A model generated the notes under the pieces. The model worked only from the letters and a program-made list of their open reading frames with translations. It did not search any database and had not been told where the DNA came from. A DNA stretch of 64,000 bases, taken from assembly GCA_023228945.1 (NCBI GenBank), contig JALOAI010000003.1, forward strand, positions 62,001-126,000, read 5' to 3'. Below are positions 19,187 to 26,348 of this stretch, piece after piece; positions within the stretch are counted from its first letter, which is position 1, and every line of letters begins with the position of its first letter. This DNA is from Pigmentiphaga sp. Lineage in GTDB: Bacteria > Pseudomonadota > Gammaproteobacteria > Burkholderiales > Burkholderiaceae_B. A program made the position numbers and the translations under genes.

Positions 19187-20172
19187 GTCAAAGTGCCTTG
19201 ATCACGGGCGTCACCGGTCAGGATGGCGCCTACCTCGCGCGTTTGCTGCTCGATAAGGGCTATCGCGTCTACGGCTTCATGCCGCGCCGCTCCACCGACA
19301 CCTCCTGGCGCTTGCGCGAACTCGGCATCGAAAGCAGCATCGAGGTGATCCACGGCGATGTCACCGATCTTTCCTCGCTGGTGCGCGGCATCCAGGCCAG
19401 CGCCGCCACCGAGGTCTACAACCTGGCGGCGCAAAGCTTCGTCGGCAGTTCCTGGGATCAGCCGCTGCTCACGGGGCAGGTCAGTGGCCTGGGCGCGGCC
19501 AACGTGCTCGAAGCCGTGCGCCTGGTGCGGCCTGAAACCCGCGTTTACCAGGCTTCCACCAGCGAAATGTTCGGCCTGATCCAGGCCGAGCGGCAGGACG
19601 AAAACACGCCATTCTATCCGCGCAGCCCCTATGGCGCGGCCAAGCTCTACGCGCACTGGATGACGGTGAACTACCGCGAGAGCTTCGGCATGCATGCCTC
19701 CAGCGGCATCCTGTTCAACCACGAATCGCCCCTGCGCGGTATCGAGTTCGTGACGCGCAAGGTGACCGACGGCGTGGCGCGCATCAAGCTCGGCCTGCAG
19801 CCGGAGCTGCGGCTGGGCAATCTGGACGCCCAGCGTGATTGGGGTTTTGCCGGCGACTATGTGCAAGCCATGTGGCTCATGCTGCAGCAAGAGCAGGCCG
19901 ACGACTACGTCATCGCCACCGGCCAGACCACCAGCGTGCGTCGTTTCTGTGAGCTGGCCTTTGCCCATGTCGGCCTGGATTACGAAGAGTTCGTCAAGAT
20001 CGATCCGCGCTTTTATCGCCCCGCCGAAGTCGACATCCTGCAAGGCAAGCCGGCCAAGGCCGCGCAACAGTTGGGCTGGCATGCCCGCACCTCGCTCGAA
20101 GAACTGGTCAGCATGATGGTCGAGGCCGACCTGGAACGCGTATCGCGCCAAATGAAGGGACGTACCGGATGA
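19183..20172 (+). CDS. gmd: GDP-mannose 4,6-dehydratase
   Basis: This 329-residue SDR enzyme converts GDP-D-mannose to GDP-4-keto-6-deoxy-D-mannose, the first step to GDP-rhamnose or GDP-fucose. It shows the GMD signatures ALITGVTGQDGAYLARLL, NLAAQSFVGSSW, YQASTSEMFG, the catalytic SPYGAAKLYAHW tyrosine/lysine pair, NHESPLRG, and DWGFAGDYVQAMW. It overlaps the upstream reductase stop by 4 nt and the downstream gene start by 4 nt, so the genes are translationally coupled. An AAAGG lies about 9 nt upstream of the ATG. Confidence 0.93.
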   Translation: MSQSALITGVTGQDGAYLARLLLDKGYRVYGFMPRRSTDTSWRLRELGIESSIEVIHGDVTDLSSLVRGIQASAATEVYNLAAQSFVGSSWDQPLLTGQVSGLGAANVLEAVRLVRPETRVYQASTSEMFGLIQAERQDENTPFYPRSPYGAAKLYAHWMTVNYRESFGMHASSGILFNHESPLRGIEFVTRKVTDGVARIKLGLQPELRLGNLDAQRDWGFAGDYVQAMWLMLQQEQADDYVIATGQTTSVRRFCELAFAHVGLDYEEFVKIDPRFYRPAEVDILQGKPAKAAQQLGWHARTSLEELVSMMVEADLERVSRQMKGRTG

Positions 20173-20579
20173 TCGGATCACATCCCACTTTTACCTTTGC
20201 GGTGTCGGTTTCGCTCACGCTGGCGCTGTTGTCGTTCGGCGTGGTGGTGTTGTCGATGCTGGTGGCTTTCGTGCTTCGCTGGCGCGAAATCAACGACTAT
20301 TACAAGCATCCACTGCTGGAGCGGTATCCTTTCAAATCCCTTCCGTTTCCGGCGCAGTCGGGCATCTATCTCGATATTTTTCTGCATATGCAGTTGCCCT
20401 GGGTGCGCAGCGGAATCATCGGTAACGCTAACCTGCTGCTCAAACACGTCGACCCAAAAAAAGTGCCGTTCAGTTTGCGTTGGCCGATTGCTGGCTTCTG
20501 GGGCGGCATGCTGCTGGGCCTGATTTCGCAGATCGTGTTTTTTGTATTGCTGATCGTCAATCAAATGGGCGGGGCCTGA
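20169..20579 (+). CDS. Small membrane protein of the gmd operon, function unknown
   Basis: This 136-residue protein has two hydrophobic segments: about residues 8-35 (VSLTLALLSFGVVVLSMLVAFVL region) and about 112-132 (LLGLISQIVFFVLLIV). A polar loop of about 75 residues lies between them. Its ATG overlaps the gmd stop by 4 nt, so it is the last cistron of the GH31-rmd-gmd operon. I recognise no family. Context suggests an inner-membrane protein connected with 6-deoxyhexose or surface-polysaccharide assembly; that is only inference from position. Confidence 0.7.
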   Translation: MIGSHPTFTFAVSVSLTLALLSFGVVVLSMLVAFVLRWREINDYYKHPLLERYPFKSLPFPAQSGIYLDIFLHMQLPWVRSGIIGNANLLLKHVDPKKVPFSLRWPIAGFWGGMLLGLISQIVFFVLLIVNQMGGA

Positions 20580-20654
20580 GGAACGGTGTGTCTCGGGTTT
20601 CGGACGCGAAAAATAAAGAGTTCAGAACCACAGGCGCCAAGATAAATAAGAGTA

Positions 20655-20694
20655 TTGAGAGTTTTTCGCCCGACGAAAGTCGCGAATCTCTCAA
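20655..20694. other. Long imperfect hairpin after the gmd operon
   Basis: TTGAGAG (20655-20661) pairs with CTCTCAA (20688-20694). An inner stem of CGAC and GTCG with a GAAA tetraloop sits within TTTCG/CGAA flanks. No T-run follows, so it is probably an RNA structure or part of a compound terminator together with the hairpin at 20737. It lies in the 343-bp gap between the operon end and the secreted-protein gene. Confidence 0.5.
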
Positions 20695-20736
20695 TGAATC
20701 TGAATTTTAATGACGCAATCGGTTTGCTGTTATAGT

Positions 20737-20772
20737 CCTGCCCGATAGAATATGTCGGGCAGGTTTTTTTTT
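20737..20772 (+). terminator. Rho-independent terminator-like hairpin upstream of secreted protein A
   Basis: A perfect 9-bp stem (CCTGCCCGA with TCGGGCAGG) and 9-nt loop are followed by nine Ts. It is directly preceded by TATAGT at 20731-20736. A matching arrangement occurs at 22454-22491 in front of the next gene, so it may be a shared leader or attenuator rather than only the terminator of the gmd operon. Confidence 0.7.
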
Positions 20773-20869
20773 GCCTGTCTGAGCCGCCGACAAAGATCGG
20801 ATCGCGAATGGTGAATCGCACGTCATGAGGCCTTGTTTGCCTGTGGTTCGCCATCGCTACCCAAAAGAA

Positions 20870-20905
20870 CCGGCGCTCCGACCGGAGGCTGGAGTTCTTC
20901 ACTGA
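20870..20905 (+). repeat. Dispersed intergenic hairpin repeat, copy 1
   Basis: A form of the roughly 39-bp element whose core is GCTCCGGCCGANAGGCTGGAG followed by TTCTTCAC. It lies just before the Shine-Dalgarno of the secreted-protein gene at 20923 and is the most divergent of five copies in the window (others at 29546, 38642, 43368 and 46136). Confidence 0.6.
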
Positions 20906-20922
20906 TGATACGGAGAGACGTC

Positions 20923-22230
20923 ATGTTCCTGCGTTTTTGCCGCGGAGTCGCCGGCGTTGCGGCGAGTGCCTTCTTGTTTGCCGCGCCGGTGCAAGCCGGG
21001 ACAAAAGTCCTGATGAACTTCGTCAACTTGTCGCCTTATACGGCCAAGATCGAATTTCCGAAGTGGAGAAAGGAATGCTGGAATAATACCGGTGCGGAGT
21101 ATGATCGAGACTCTTGGTGGAACGCGCACACCGACGGGAGGGTTTTGTTGGTGTACGAGCGTAATTTTAAAGAGGGCTTCACCTGGTATAGCAGCCATAA
21201 GCCATATCTGCAGCATTTCAGGGGGGCCTACGGGGTTTCGGATTTTGCCGATCTGCCGACCTGGTCCATGGACGATACGACAGCGGTCCTGGGCCCGGGA
21301 CAGGCGGGTGAGCGGCCTGACATGGCGCTTTTCCGCGGAGAGGTATCGGCCGCGGCGCATTGCGCATACCAGGAAGCGAGTCGGGGGTTCACCCTGACAT
21401 TGCTCGACGCACAAGGCGAAGTGAAGAGCCGGTACGACTACGAAATGCTGGGTTCCCGCGACGGCCAGTGGCAATTGTCGCGCAAGTCGCCGCATGGCGA
21501 CGCGGCCGCCCAGCATATCGTCCTGGGGACGGGGCGCCACGGCCTGGCCACGATCGTGGCGTTCGCCGCCCCCGGAGTATTGGCGACGTCGGCATCGCCC
21601 GCGGCGAGGCAAGCCGAAGCGCTGTCGGTCCGCGCCGCCGCTCGCGCTCCGGGAGCGGAAACAAGCTGGGGCGTCCATTCCGGCCACGTTCCGGCAGCGG
21701 CTCAGGTGCCGTTCGCGAAAACCTTCCTGCTGGCCGGACGCATGAGCGCGATGAGCCGCCTCAACCGCGAATCCTCCCTCGGGGAGGAAGTCGCGAAGCG
21801 ACCGGAGGGTAGTCCAGTGAGCTTATCCGAACCGCCTGCCGGCCCAGTTGAGCTCGTTCGCAGGCCGGAATTAATTGGCACGCCCATGCCCTTTTTCATG
21901 GCTGGGCTGTTTGACGGCCTGCTTTACTATGCGCGGCCCGACTCGAGCGGCTCGCAAGAAAACACGGTTGTAGCGATGAGCACGGAAGCGCTATTGCGCC
22001 AAACGGCCGAGCCAGGTTTCGACTATGACGATCCCATCCTCACTTTGGTGGGCGGCATGCCTGAAACCATCGACAAACGCAATATCTGCCTCATCGAGGG
22101 GGCGCGGTCGCTATTCGGCGCCAGGATGTGCTCGGCCGTCGGGATATCGTTGGATATTTTACCGAACGGTTCGCTGGTAGCTTCGCCCCTGCCCAATGTC
22201 GGTGATGGCTCGTTGATCGTACGCCATTGA
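20923..22230 (+). CDS. Secreted protein of unknown function (paralog A)
   Basis: This 435-residue protein has a signal peptide (about 25 residues, ending APVQA-G) and is probably exported. It is a clear paralog of the protein at 23639. Shared blocks are NLSPYTAKIEFP, TGAEYDR-x-WW, SRGF-x-TLLDAQ, DGLLY-ARPD, ICLIEG, and a C-terminal GI(S/T)LDILPNGSLV-SPLP. Four cysteines are conserved between the two (the ECW/DCW, HC/SC, ICLIEG and MCS/ICD sites), suggesting two disulfides. I recognise no family or catalytic motif. Around residues 278-298 it carries an in-frame copy of the 75-bp element (NRESSLGEEVAKRPEG) where paralog B has unrelated sequence. The ATG at 20923 was chosen for the signal peptide and the nearby CGGAGAG. 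Confidence 0.75.
   Translation: MFLRFCRGVAGVAASAFLFAAPVQAGTKVLMNFVNLSPYTAKIEFPKWRKECWNNTGAEYDRDSWWNAHTDGRVLLVYERNFKEGFTWYSSHKPYLQHFRGAYGVSDFADLPTWSMDDTTAVLGPGQAGERPDMALFRGEVSAAAHCAYQEASRGFTLTLLDAQGEVKSRYDYEMLGSRDGQWQLSRKSPHGDAAAQHIVLGTGRHGLATIVAFAAPGVLATSASPAARQAEALSVRAAARAPGAETSWGVHSGHVPAAAQVPFAKTFLLAGRMSAMSRLNRESSLGEEVAKRPEGSPVSLSEPPAGPVELVRRPELIGTPMPFFMAGLFDGLLYYARPDSSGSQENTVVAMSTEALLRQTAEPGFDYDDPILTLVGGMPETIDKRNICLIEGARSLFGARMCSAVGISLDILPNGSLVASPLPNVGDGSLIVRH
21755..21816 (+). repeat. Single in-gene copy of the 75-bp palindromic element
   Basis: About 62 bp match the tandem units at 17930-18229. Both hairpins are kept; the second loop changes from GCA to GAA while its stem stays perfect. 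It is read in the same frame as in the rmd locus (RESSLGEEVAKRPEG). GGAGG near its end is followed after 8 nt by an in-frame GTG, the same spacing as in front of the Rmd-like start. Confidence 0.85.
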
Positions 22231-22631
22231 ATCGGTGCGCCAGGACGAGACCGTGGTAAATCAAAACGCCATTTGAATTGACGATGCCGTGCTATACGTG
22301 GGGGAGGCGAGGCTAAAAATCGAATTCGGCATCATCGATCGATGAATGAGAAAGGATTGTCATTGAGATGAATGAGAGAATCGAGAATGTTGTTCTTCAG
22401 TTATCACAAATCTCATAAAATTCGAAATTTTTCGTATTGTATTAAAATACTGCTATAGTCCCATCGACACGATAAGTCGGCGGGGCTTTTTATTTGTGCT
22501 TCCAGAATAGAGCTCCGCTTTTTTTTGCGGGGTTCGATCCTTTGGCAAATCGATGGCGCAATCCAGAGGCCTGCCGGCGTTTCGTCATGGATGTTCAGCC
22601 ATGGTGGCTGCGCAATACTATGGGAGGCCAT
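22231..22631. other. AT-rich 400-bp intergenic region before the lipoprotein gene
   Basis: This gap is much more AT-rich than the genome average, especially 22370-22460. It holds the terminator-like leader at 22454-22491 and an 8-T run at 22519-22526. A long open frame starting at 22494 runs into the lipoprotein, but its N-terminal part does not look like protein. No independent gene is seen. Confidence 0.6.
22458..22491 (+). terminator. Terminator-like leader hairpin upstream of the lipoprotein gene
   Basis: An 11-bp stem with one mismatch and two G-T pairs (GTCCCATCGAC with GTCGGCGGGGC) and a 7-nt loop is followed by TTTTT. TATAGT overlaps its 5' edge at 22454-22459, just as at 20731-20772. 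The conserved layout at two neighbouring loci suggests a regulated leader. Confidence 0.6.
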
Positions 22632-23618
22632 ATGATGGCAAGACGAAACATGGGGCAGACGAAAGTCTTTCGTCCGGCGCCCTTCAAGCGCCTCATCGCG
22701 CTGGCCTGGCTGGGGGCGGCCTTGGCCGCCTGCGGCAGTGGTGACGACGATCCCGGAGAACCGGTGGCCGCCAACCGCGCCGGCCATCTGCTGGTGCTCA
22801 ATGCCGACGAATCCATCATTAGCTGCGAGGTGGATGGCGGCGGCGAGCCCGGTGTCTGCCAGATGCTGGCTCCGCCGGCAAGCACCGCCAGTTCGGGTGG
22901 CGGCGGCGTCGAGCTCGACGGTTCCCGGGTGTATTTCAGCGATATGGCCGAGGGCACGATCACCGAATGCCGCCTGGACGACAACGGCGAGGTCGTCGAT
23001 TGCGAAACCAGCCCGCGGCAAATCGTGGCCGCGCCCATGGGCAAGGCCAAGCTGGGCGACTACCTCATCGTGGCCGGCAACGACGATACCCTGGGCATCT
23101 GCGACATGAACCAGACCGCCTCGCCCGATACGGCCTGTGTCACCTCCACCGCTGGCGGCCTATTGAGCCAGCCCTTCTCGGTGGCGGCTTCGCGCAGCCA
23201 TTTCTTCGTCAGCAACGTGCGCGAGCCATCCATCGTCTCCTGCCGCCTGGACGACCAGGCGCAAGCGATGGATTGCCAGCGGTTCGCCTCCGAGGGCATG
23301 TTCGCCAACCCCACCGGCCTGACGATCGACGGCGGGCGACTCTACGTCACCGACAGCGGCGATGAATCCATCGTGGTGTGCGATGTCGAGGCGGCCGCCG
23401 TGTCGGGCTGCGAGAAATTCACCGACCCCGTCAATCTGCGTACCCCGATGGATATCGCGGTCAACGGCTCCAACGCCTATGTCGCCAATCTGTGGGGCTA
23501 TAGCGTGGCTTTGTGCGAGCTGCGCGAAAGCGGCCGGATCTCGGCGTGCGAGGCCTTGTTTGCGCCGGGGCTCCTGACGTACCCGGGAGGCCTGGTGTTC
23601 GCGCCGGCGGAAAACTGA
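22632..23618 (+). CDS. Lipoprotein with six cysteine-paired repeats, probable beta-propeller
   Basis: This 328-residue predicted lipoprotein has a basic N-region, a hydrophobic core and a lipobox LAAC, followed by GSGDDDPG. The mature part has about six repeats of roughly 45 residues. Each carries a C...C pair: SCEVDG-PGVC, ECRLDD-VVDC, ICDMNQ-DTAC, SCRLDD-AMDC, VCDVEA-VSGC, LCELRE-ISAC. The strands between read like NHL/SMP-30-type propeller blades (GLTIDGGRLYVTDSGDESIVVC). The Asp after the lipobox Cys is not at +2, so outer-membrane sorting is plausible. The ATG at 22632 has GGGAGG 4 nt upstream. It sits between the two secreted paralogs, 20 nt before the second. Function unknown; a binding or surface role is inferred. 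Confidence 0.72.
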   Translation: MMARRNMGQTKVFRPAPFKRLIALAWLGAALAACGSGDDDPGEPVAANRAGHLLVLNADESIISCEVDGGGEPGVCQMLAPPASTASSGGGGVELDGSRVYFSDMAEGTITECRLDDNGEVVDCETSPRQIVAAPMGKAKLGDYLIVAGNDDTLGICDMNQTASPDTACVTSTAGGLLSQPFSVAASRSHFFVSNVREPSIVSCRLDDQAQAMDCQRFASEGMFANPTGLTIDGGRLYVTDSGDESIVVCDVEAAAVSGCEKFTDPVNLRTPMDIAVNGSNAYVANLWGYSVALCELRESGRISACEALFAPGLLTYPGGLVFAPAEN

Positions 23619-23638
23619 CCACGACGGGGAGAAAAATC

Positions 23639-24889
23639 ATGTTCCAACGTTTTTCCATCGGGCTGGCCGGCGCCGCGGTTCTGGCCGCGCTGAGCACCGG
23701 CCCGGCGCAGGCGGGCATGAAGGTGCTGACCCACTTCGCCAATTTATCGCCCTACACGGCCAAGATCGAATTTCCCAGGGGGATGCAGGATTGCTGGAAT
23801 GACACCGGCGCGGAGTACGATCGGCATGATTGGTGGCACCAGCAAACCAAAGGTATGGATCTGCACGCCTACGAAGAATCCTTTCGAATGGATATGGTGT
23901 CGCCCGCAGGTCACGAGCCCTACATGAAGCATTTCAAGGGCGTTTATGGTATTTCCGACCTCGCGGATCTAAAAACGCTATCCATGGACAACACTTCCAT
24001 CTCACTGCCGGCGGGGCGAGCCGGCGAAAAGGTCGAGATGGCGCTAATTCGCGGCGAAACCTCGGCCGGAGCGTCTTGCAAGTTCAAAAAATCAAGCCGG
24101 GGATTCGTCATAACGCTACTCGACGCCCAGAGCCAGGTGATAAGCCGGAACCACTACGAAATCCGGGATCCCGCCGGCGGACCCTGGACCTTGTCGCGCT
24201 GGTCGCCCGAGGATCCCGAGGTGGGAGAACTCATCACGCTGGGCTCGGGAGGGCAGGGGCGCCCGGTGGAAGTCGGGCTCGCCACGGTTGGCGCGGTGAT
24301 CACGGTGGCTTCGCTCGGCTCGATGGCGGCTGAATGGCAGGCGGTTCGTGCTTTGTATCGTCGGATACCGGGATTCTTGCAAACGACGGCGCACATGGCG
24401 AGAGTCAGTGTGGCGACTGCGGAAGCCCATATGATGAGAAATTTTTTTATCGGCCAACGATTGGCAACCTCAAGGAGGCTGACCATGAATACTGGTCTTA
24501 GGAGTATCCAAGAGTTTGCCACTCCGCATAGAACCATGCCTATACAGTTGCTTTTGACGGGTGTCGCCGACGGTCTGCTCTATTTTGCGCGGCCGGATCC
24601 GACGGTTCAGGAAATGGACAATCTGGTGGGAATGAACACCGCGGAACTCTTGGAGGGGATCGCTGATCCCGAGTTCGAATTCGAAGATCCGGTTCTAAGG
24701 CTAATGGCGGGGCTGCCTGAAAAAATCGGTGACCGCAGCATTTGTCTTATCGAAGGGGATGTGTTTCAGTTCGGCGTGAGAATCTGCGATGTGGTTGGAA
24801 TCACACTGGATATCCTGCCGAACGGCTCCCTCGTGGTTTCGCCCCTGCCCAGCGTGGGCGATGGGATACGCCACCTCGGCTTTCTTTGA
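23639..24889 (+). CDS. Secreted protein of unknown function (paralog B)
   Basis: This 416-residue paralog of the protein at 20923 has its own signal peptide (FSIGLAGAAVLAALSTGPAQA-G). The same four cysteines and the same N- and C-terminal blocks are present; the central linker (about 230-310) is divergent and lacks the in-frame palindromic element. GGGGAGA lies about 7 nt before the ATG. With only 20 nt after the lipoprotein gene, the two are probably co-transcribed. I find no recognised domain. Possible ideas are a secreted adhesin, toxin or defence protein, but nothing in the sequence shows a catalytic site. Confidence 0.75.
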   Translation: MFQRFSIGLAGAAVLAALSTGPAQAGMKVLTHFANLSPYTAKIEFPRGMQDCWNDTGAEYDRHDWWHQQTKGMDLHAYEESFRMDMVSPAGHEPYMKHFKGVYGISDLADLKTLSMDNTSISLPAGRAGEKVEMALIRGETSAGASCKFKKSSRGFVITLLDAQSQVISRNHYEIRDPAGGPWTLSRWSPEDPEVGELITLGSGGQGRPVEVGLATVGAVITVASLGSMAAEWQAVRALYRRIPGFLQTTAHMARVSVATAEAHMMRNFFIGQRLATSRRLTMNTGLRSIQEFATPHRTMPIQLLLTGVADGLLYFARPDPTVQEMDNLVGMNTAELLEGIADPEFEFEDPVLRLMAGLPEKIGDRSICLIEGDVFQFGVRICDVVGITLDILPNGSLVVSPLPSVGDGIRHLGFL

Positions 24890-24912
24890 GCTGATTCTCT
24901 TGGCGAACACCG

Positions 24913-24928
24913 GACCCCGAAAGGGGTC
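24913..24928. terminator. Short GC hairpin after paralog B
   Basis: GACCCC and GGGGTC close a GAAA tetraloop, between convergent genes. It lacks a T-run, so it is a weak or bidirectional terminator candidate only. Confidence 0.45.
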
Positions 24929-24937
24929 TGGGAAACT

Positions 24938-25817
24938 CTAGCGAAAGACCTCCTCCACGCACTGGGCGTCGAAGACGTTCAGCGACCAGGCTTGCAGTTG
25001 CGCGGCGCTGGCTTGTCGCAGGCGGTGGCGCAGGGTGGCGGGAAGCTCGCCAAACCGGCGTTCCAGCAAGCCTTCCAGAACGCTGGCGGCGCCTTTCTGC
25101 TGGCCTTCCTGAGTGGCCCAGGCCAGGGCATCCTGTTCATCCATCAGCGCCTGCTCCCGGCGCTGGATGATCAGCCGTAGTTCCTCATCGGAATACAGTT
25201 CCTCAAGCCGCTTCAGGGCCTGGCGTACGGGAGGATGGGTGATGGGGTTCATGGCGGCCTCGTCCAGGTTGTGCAACAGGCAGGCGATCCAGGCGGAGAG
25301 TGCGGGAGACAAGCGCCCCAGCCGCTCGGCCTTGCGCAGTTCGATCAGGTGGATCTGCAGCGTCTCGCCCAATTCTACCTCCCCCAGCTCCCGATCCCGC
25401 AAGGTGAAATGCCAGGTGGCCCGCTCGGGCCGATCGGTGAACAGGTCGTGCGCCAGCATGGCTGATGCCGATGACGGCATGCAGGTGCTGGTAGTGTTCG
25501 CCGGCCCGGAGTTGATCGGCCAGCGCGCGCGAGGCCACGTAGATATTGCGCTGCGGCCAGTGCAAGTAGTTGCGCAACTGCATTTCCACGCCGAAGCGCT
25601 GGCCGTCGGCATCTTGCGCCAGGATGTCCAGCACGACGTGCTTGCCGGCCAGATCCTCGGGCAGGATGCTGGGCTTGAGGATGCGCTCGACCCGGATGGG
25701 CGGAGCAGGGGCACGGATCGCGTTGATCAGATCCGACAGTAGCTCGGGGTGGCGGCAGAACAGCGCCTTGAAGACGACATCATTGCACCCCGAAAAACGG
25801 GGAGGCGGAGTTGCCAT
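24938..25817 (-). pseudogene. Frameshifted Rpn/PDDEXK-family nuclease gene
   Basis: Two overlapping frames together encode one Rpn-family (PD-(D/E)XK transposase-like) protein. The first frame, from ATG 25817, has FSGCNDVVFKALF, VVLDILAQ with the catalytic Asp, and FGVEMQ with the E-x-Q pair, running to HLHAVIGIS. The second frame continues MLAHDLFTDRPERATWHF to the C-terminal SLNVFDAQCVEEVFR. Removing one base of the CC (GG on the plus strand) at about 25460-25461 joins them perfectly as GIS-MLAHDLF and gives 292 codons. It is either a genuine single-base insertion or a sequencing error. Family members promote RecA-independent recombination. Its C-terminus resembles that of the intact protein at 37430. 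Confidence 0.85.
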
Positions 25818-26348
25818 GAAACCATCCTGCGGTGGGAGAAAACGCAGATGGCAATGTAGGGTGGATCGGGGCGGAGAGTGAAAAAGTGAGACATGCAGGC
25901 CTCACCATTGAAGGCGGGGTCGAGCGAGGTGCTCATCCTCTGGAGCTGAAGGCTCCCCCGAATGGTGGTGGAGACGCGCCGACTGATAGGCCAGGGCTTA
26001 TACGCACAAATAGTCATAAAGAGAATAATAATGAATCATATTGATTTAGACTATTTTTTGTCTATTCGATAAACTGGCAAAAAAATAGCAAGGAGACAGC
26101 AATAGGCGAAAGCGTTCACGGCCGGTGTCGGCATCGTGCCGTGTGCCAGACAGGCATCCGCGCGCAGCATTGAACTAAGCCGATTGAGTCCCGGCCGCCG
26201 ACATCTTGGCGGCCCACCCCGTGTTTCGTTTCCTGTTCGGCGACCGGTCGGTACCTCGCGTTCCGGTCGAGGGTGCTTGCATCCGCCGACAAGGGGCGTT
26301 CTGGCCGGCGCGGTCCGGCGTCGGATGTTTCACACAGAGGAGTTTGCA
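25818..26348. other. 530-bp gap upstream of the opine-dehydrogenase operon
   Basis: The stretch 26005-26100 is very AT-rich and likely holds the promoter of the operon starting at 26349. A 13-codon frame at 26031-26072 encodes MNHIDLDYFLSIR, which resembles the start of LysR regulators and then stops, so it may be a regulator remnant. The rest shows nothing I can support. Confidence 0.5.

Noticed and set aside
20731..20736. TATAGT as a confirmed -10 promoter box
   Set aside because: A start about 7 nt downstream would fall within the hairpin arm and destroy it; no good -35 is seen, so it is only mentioned as part of the leader pattern.
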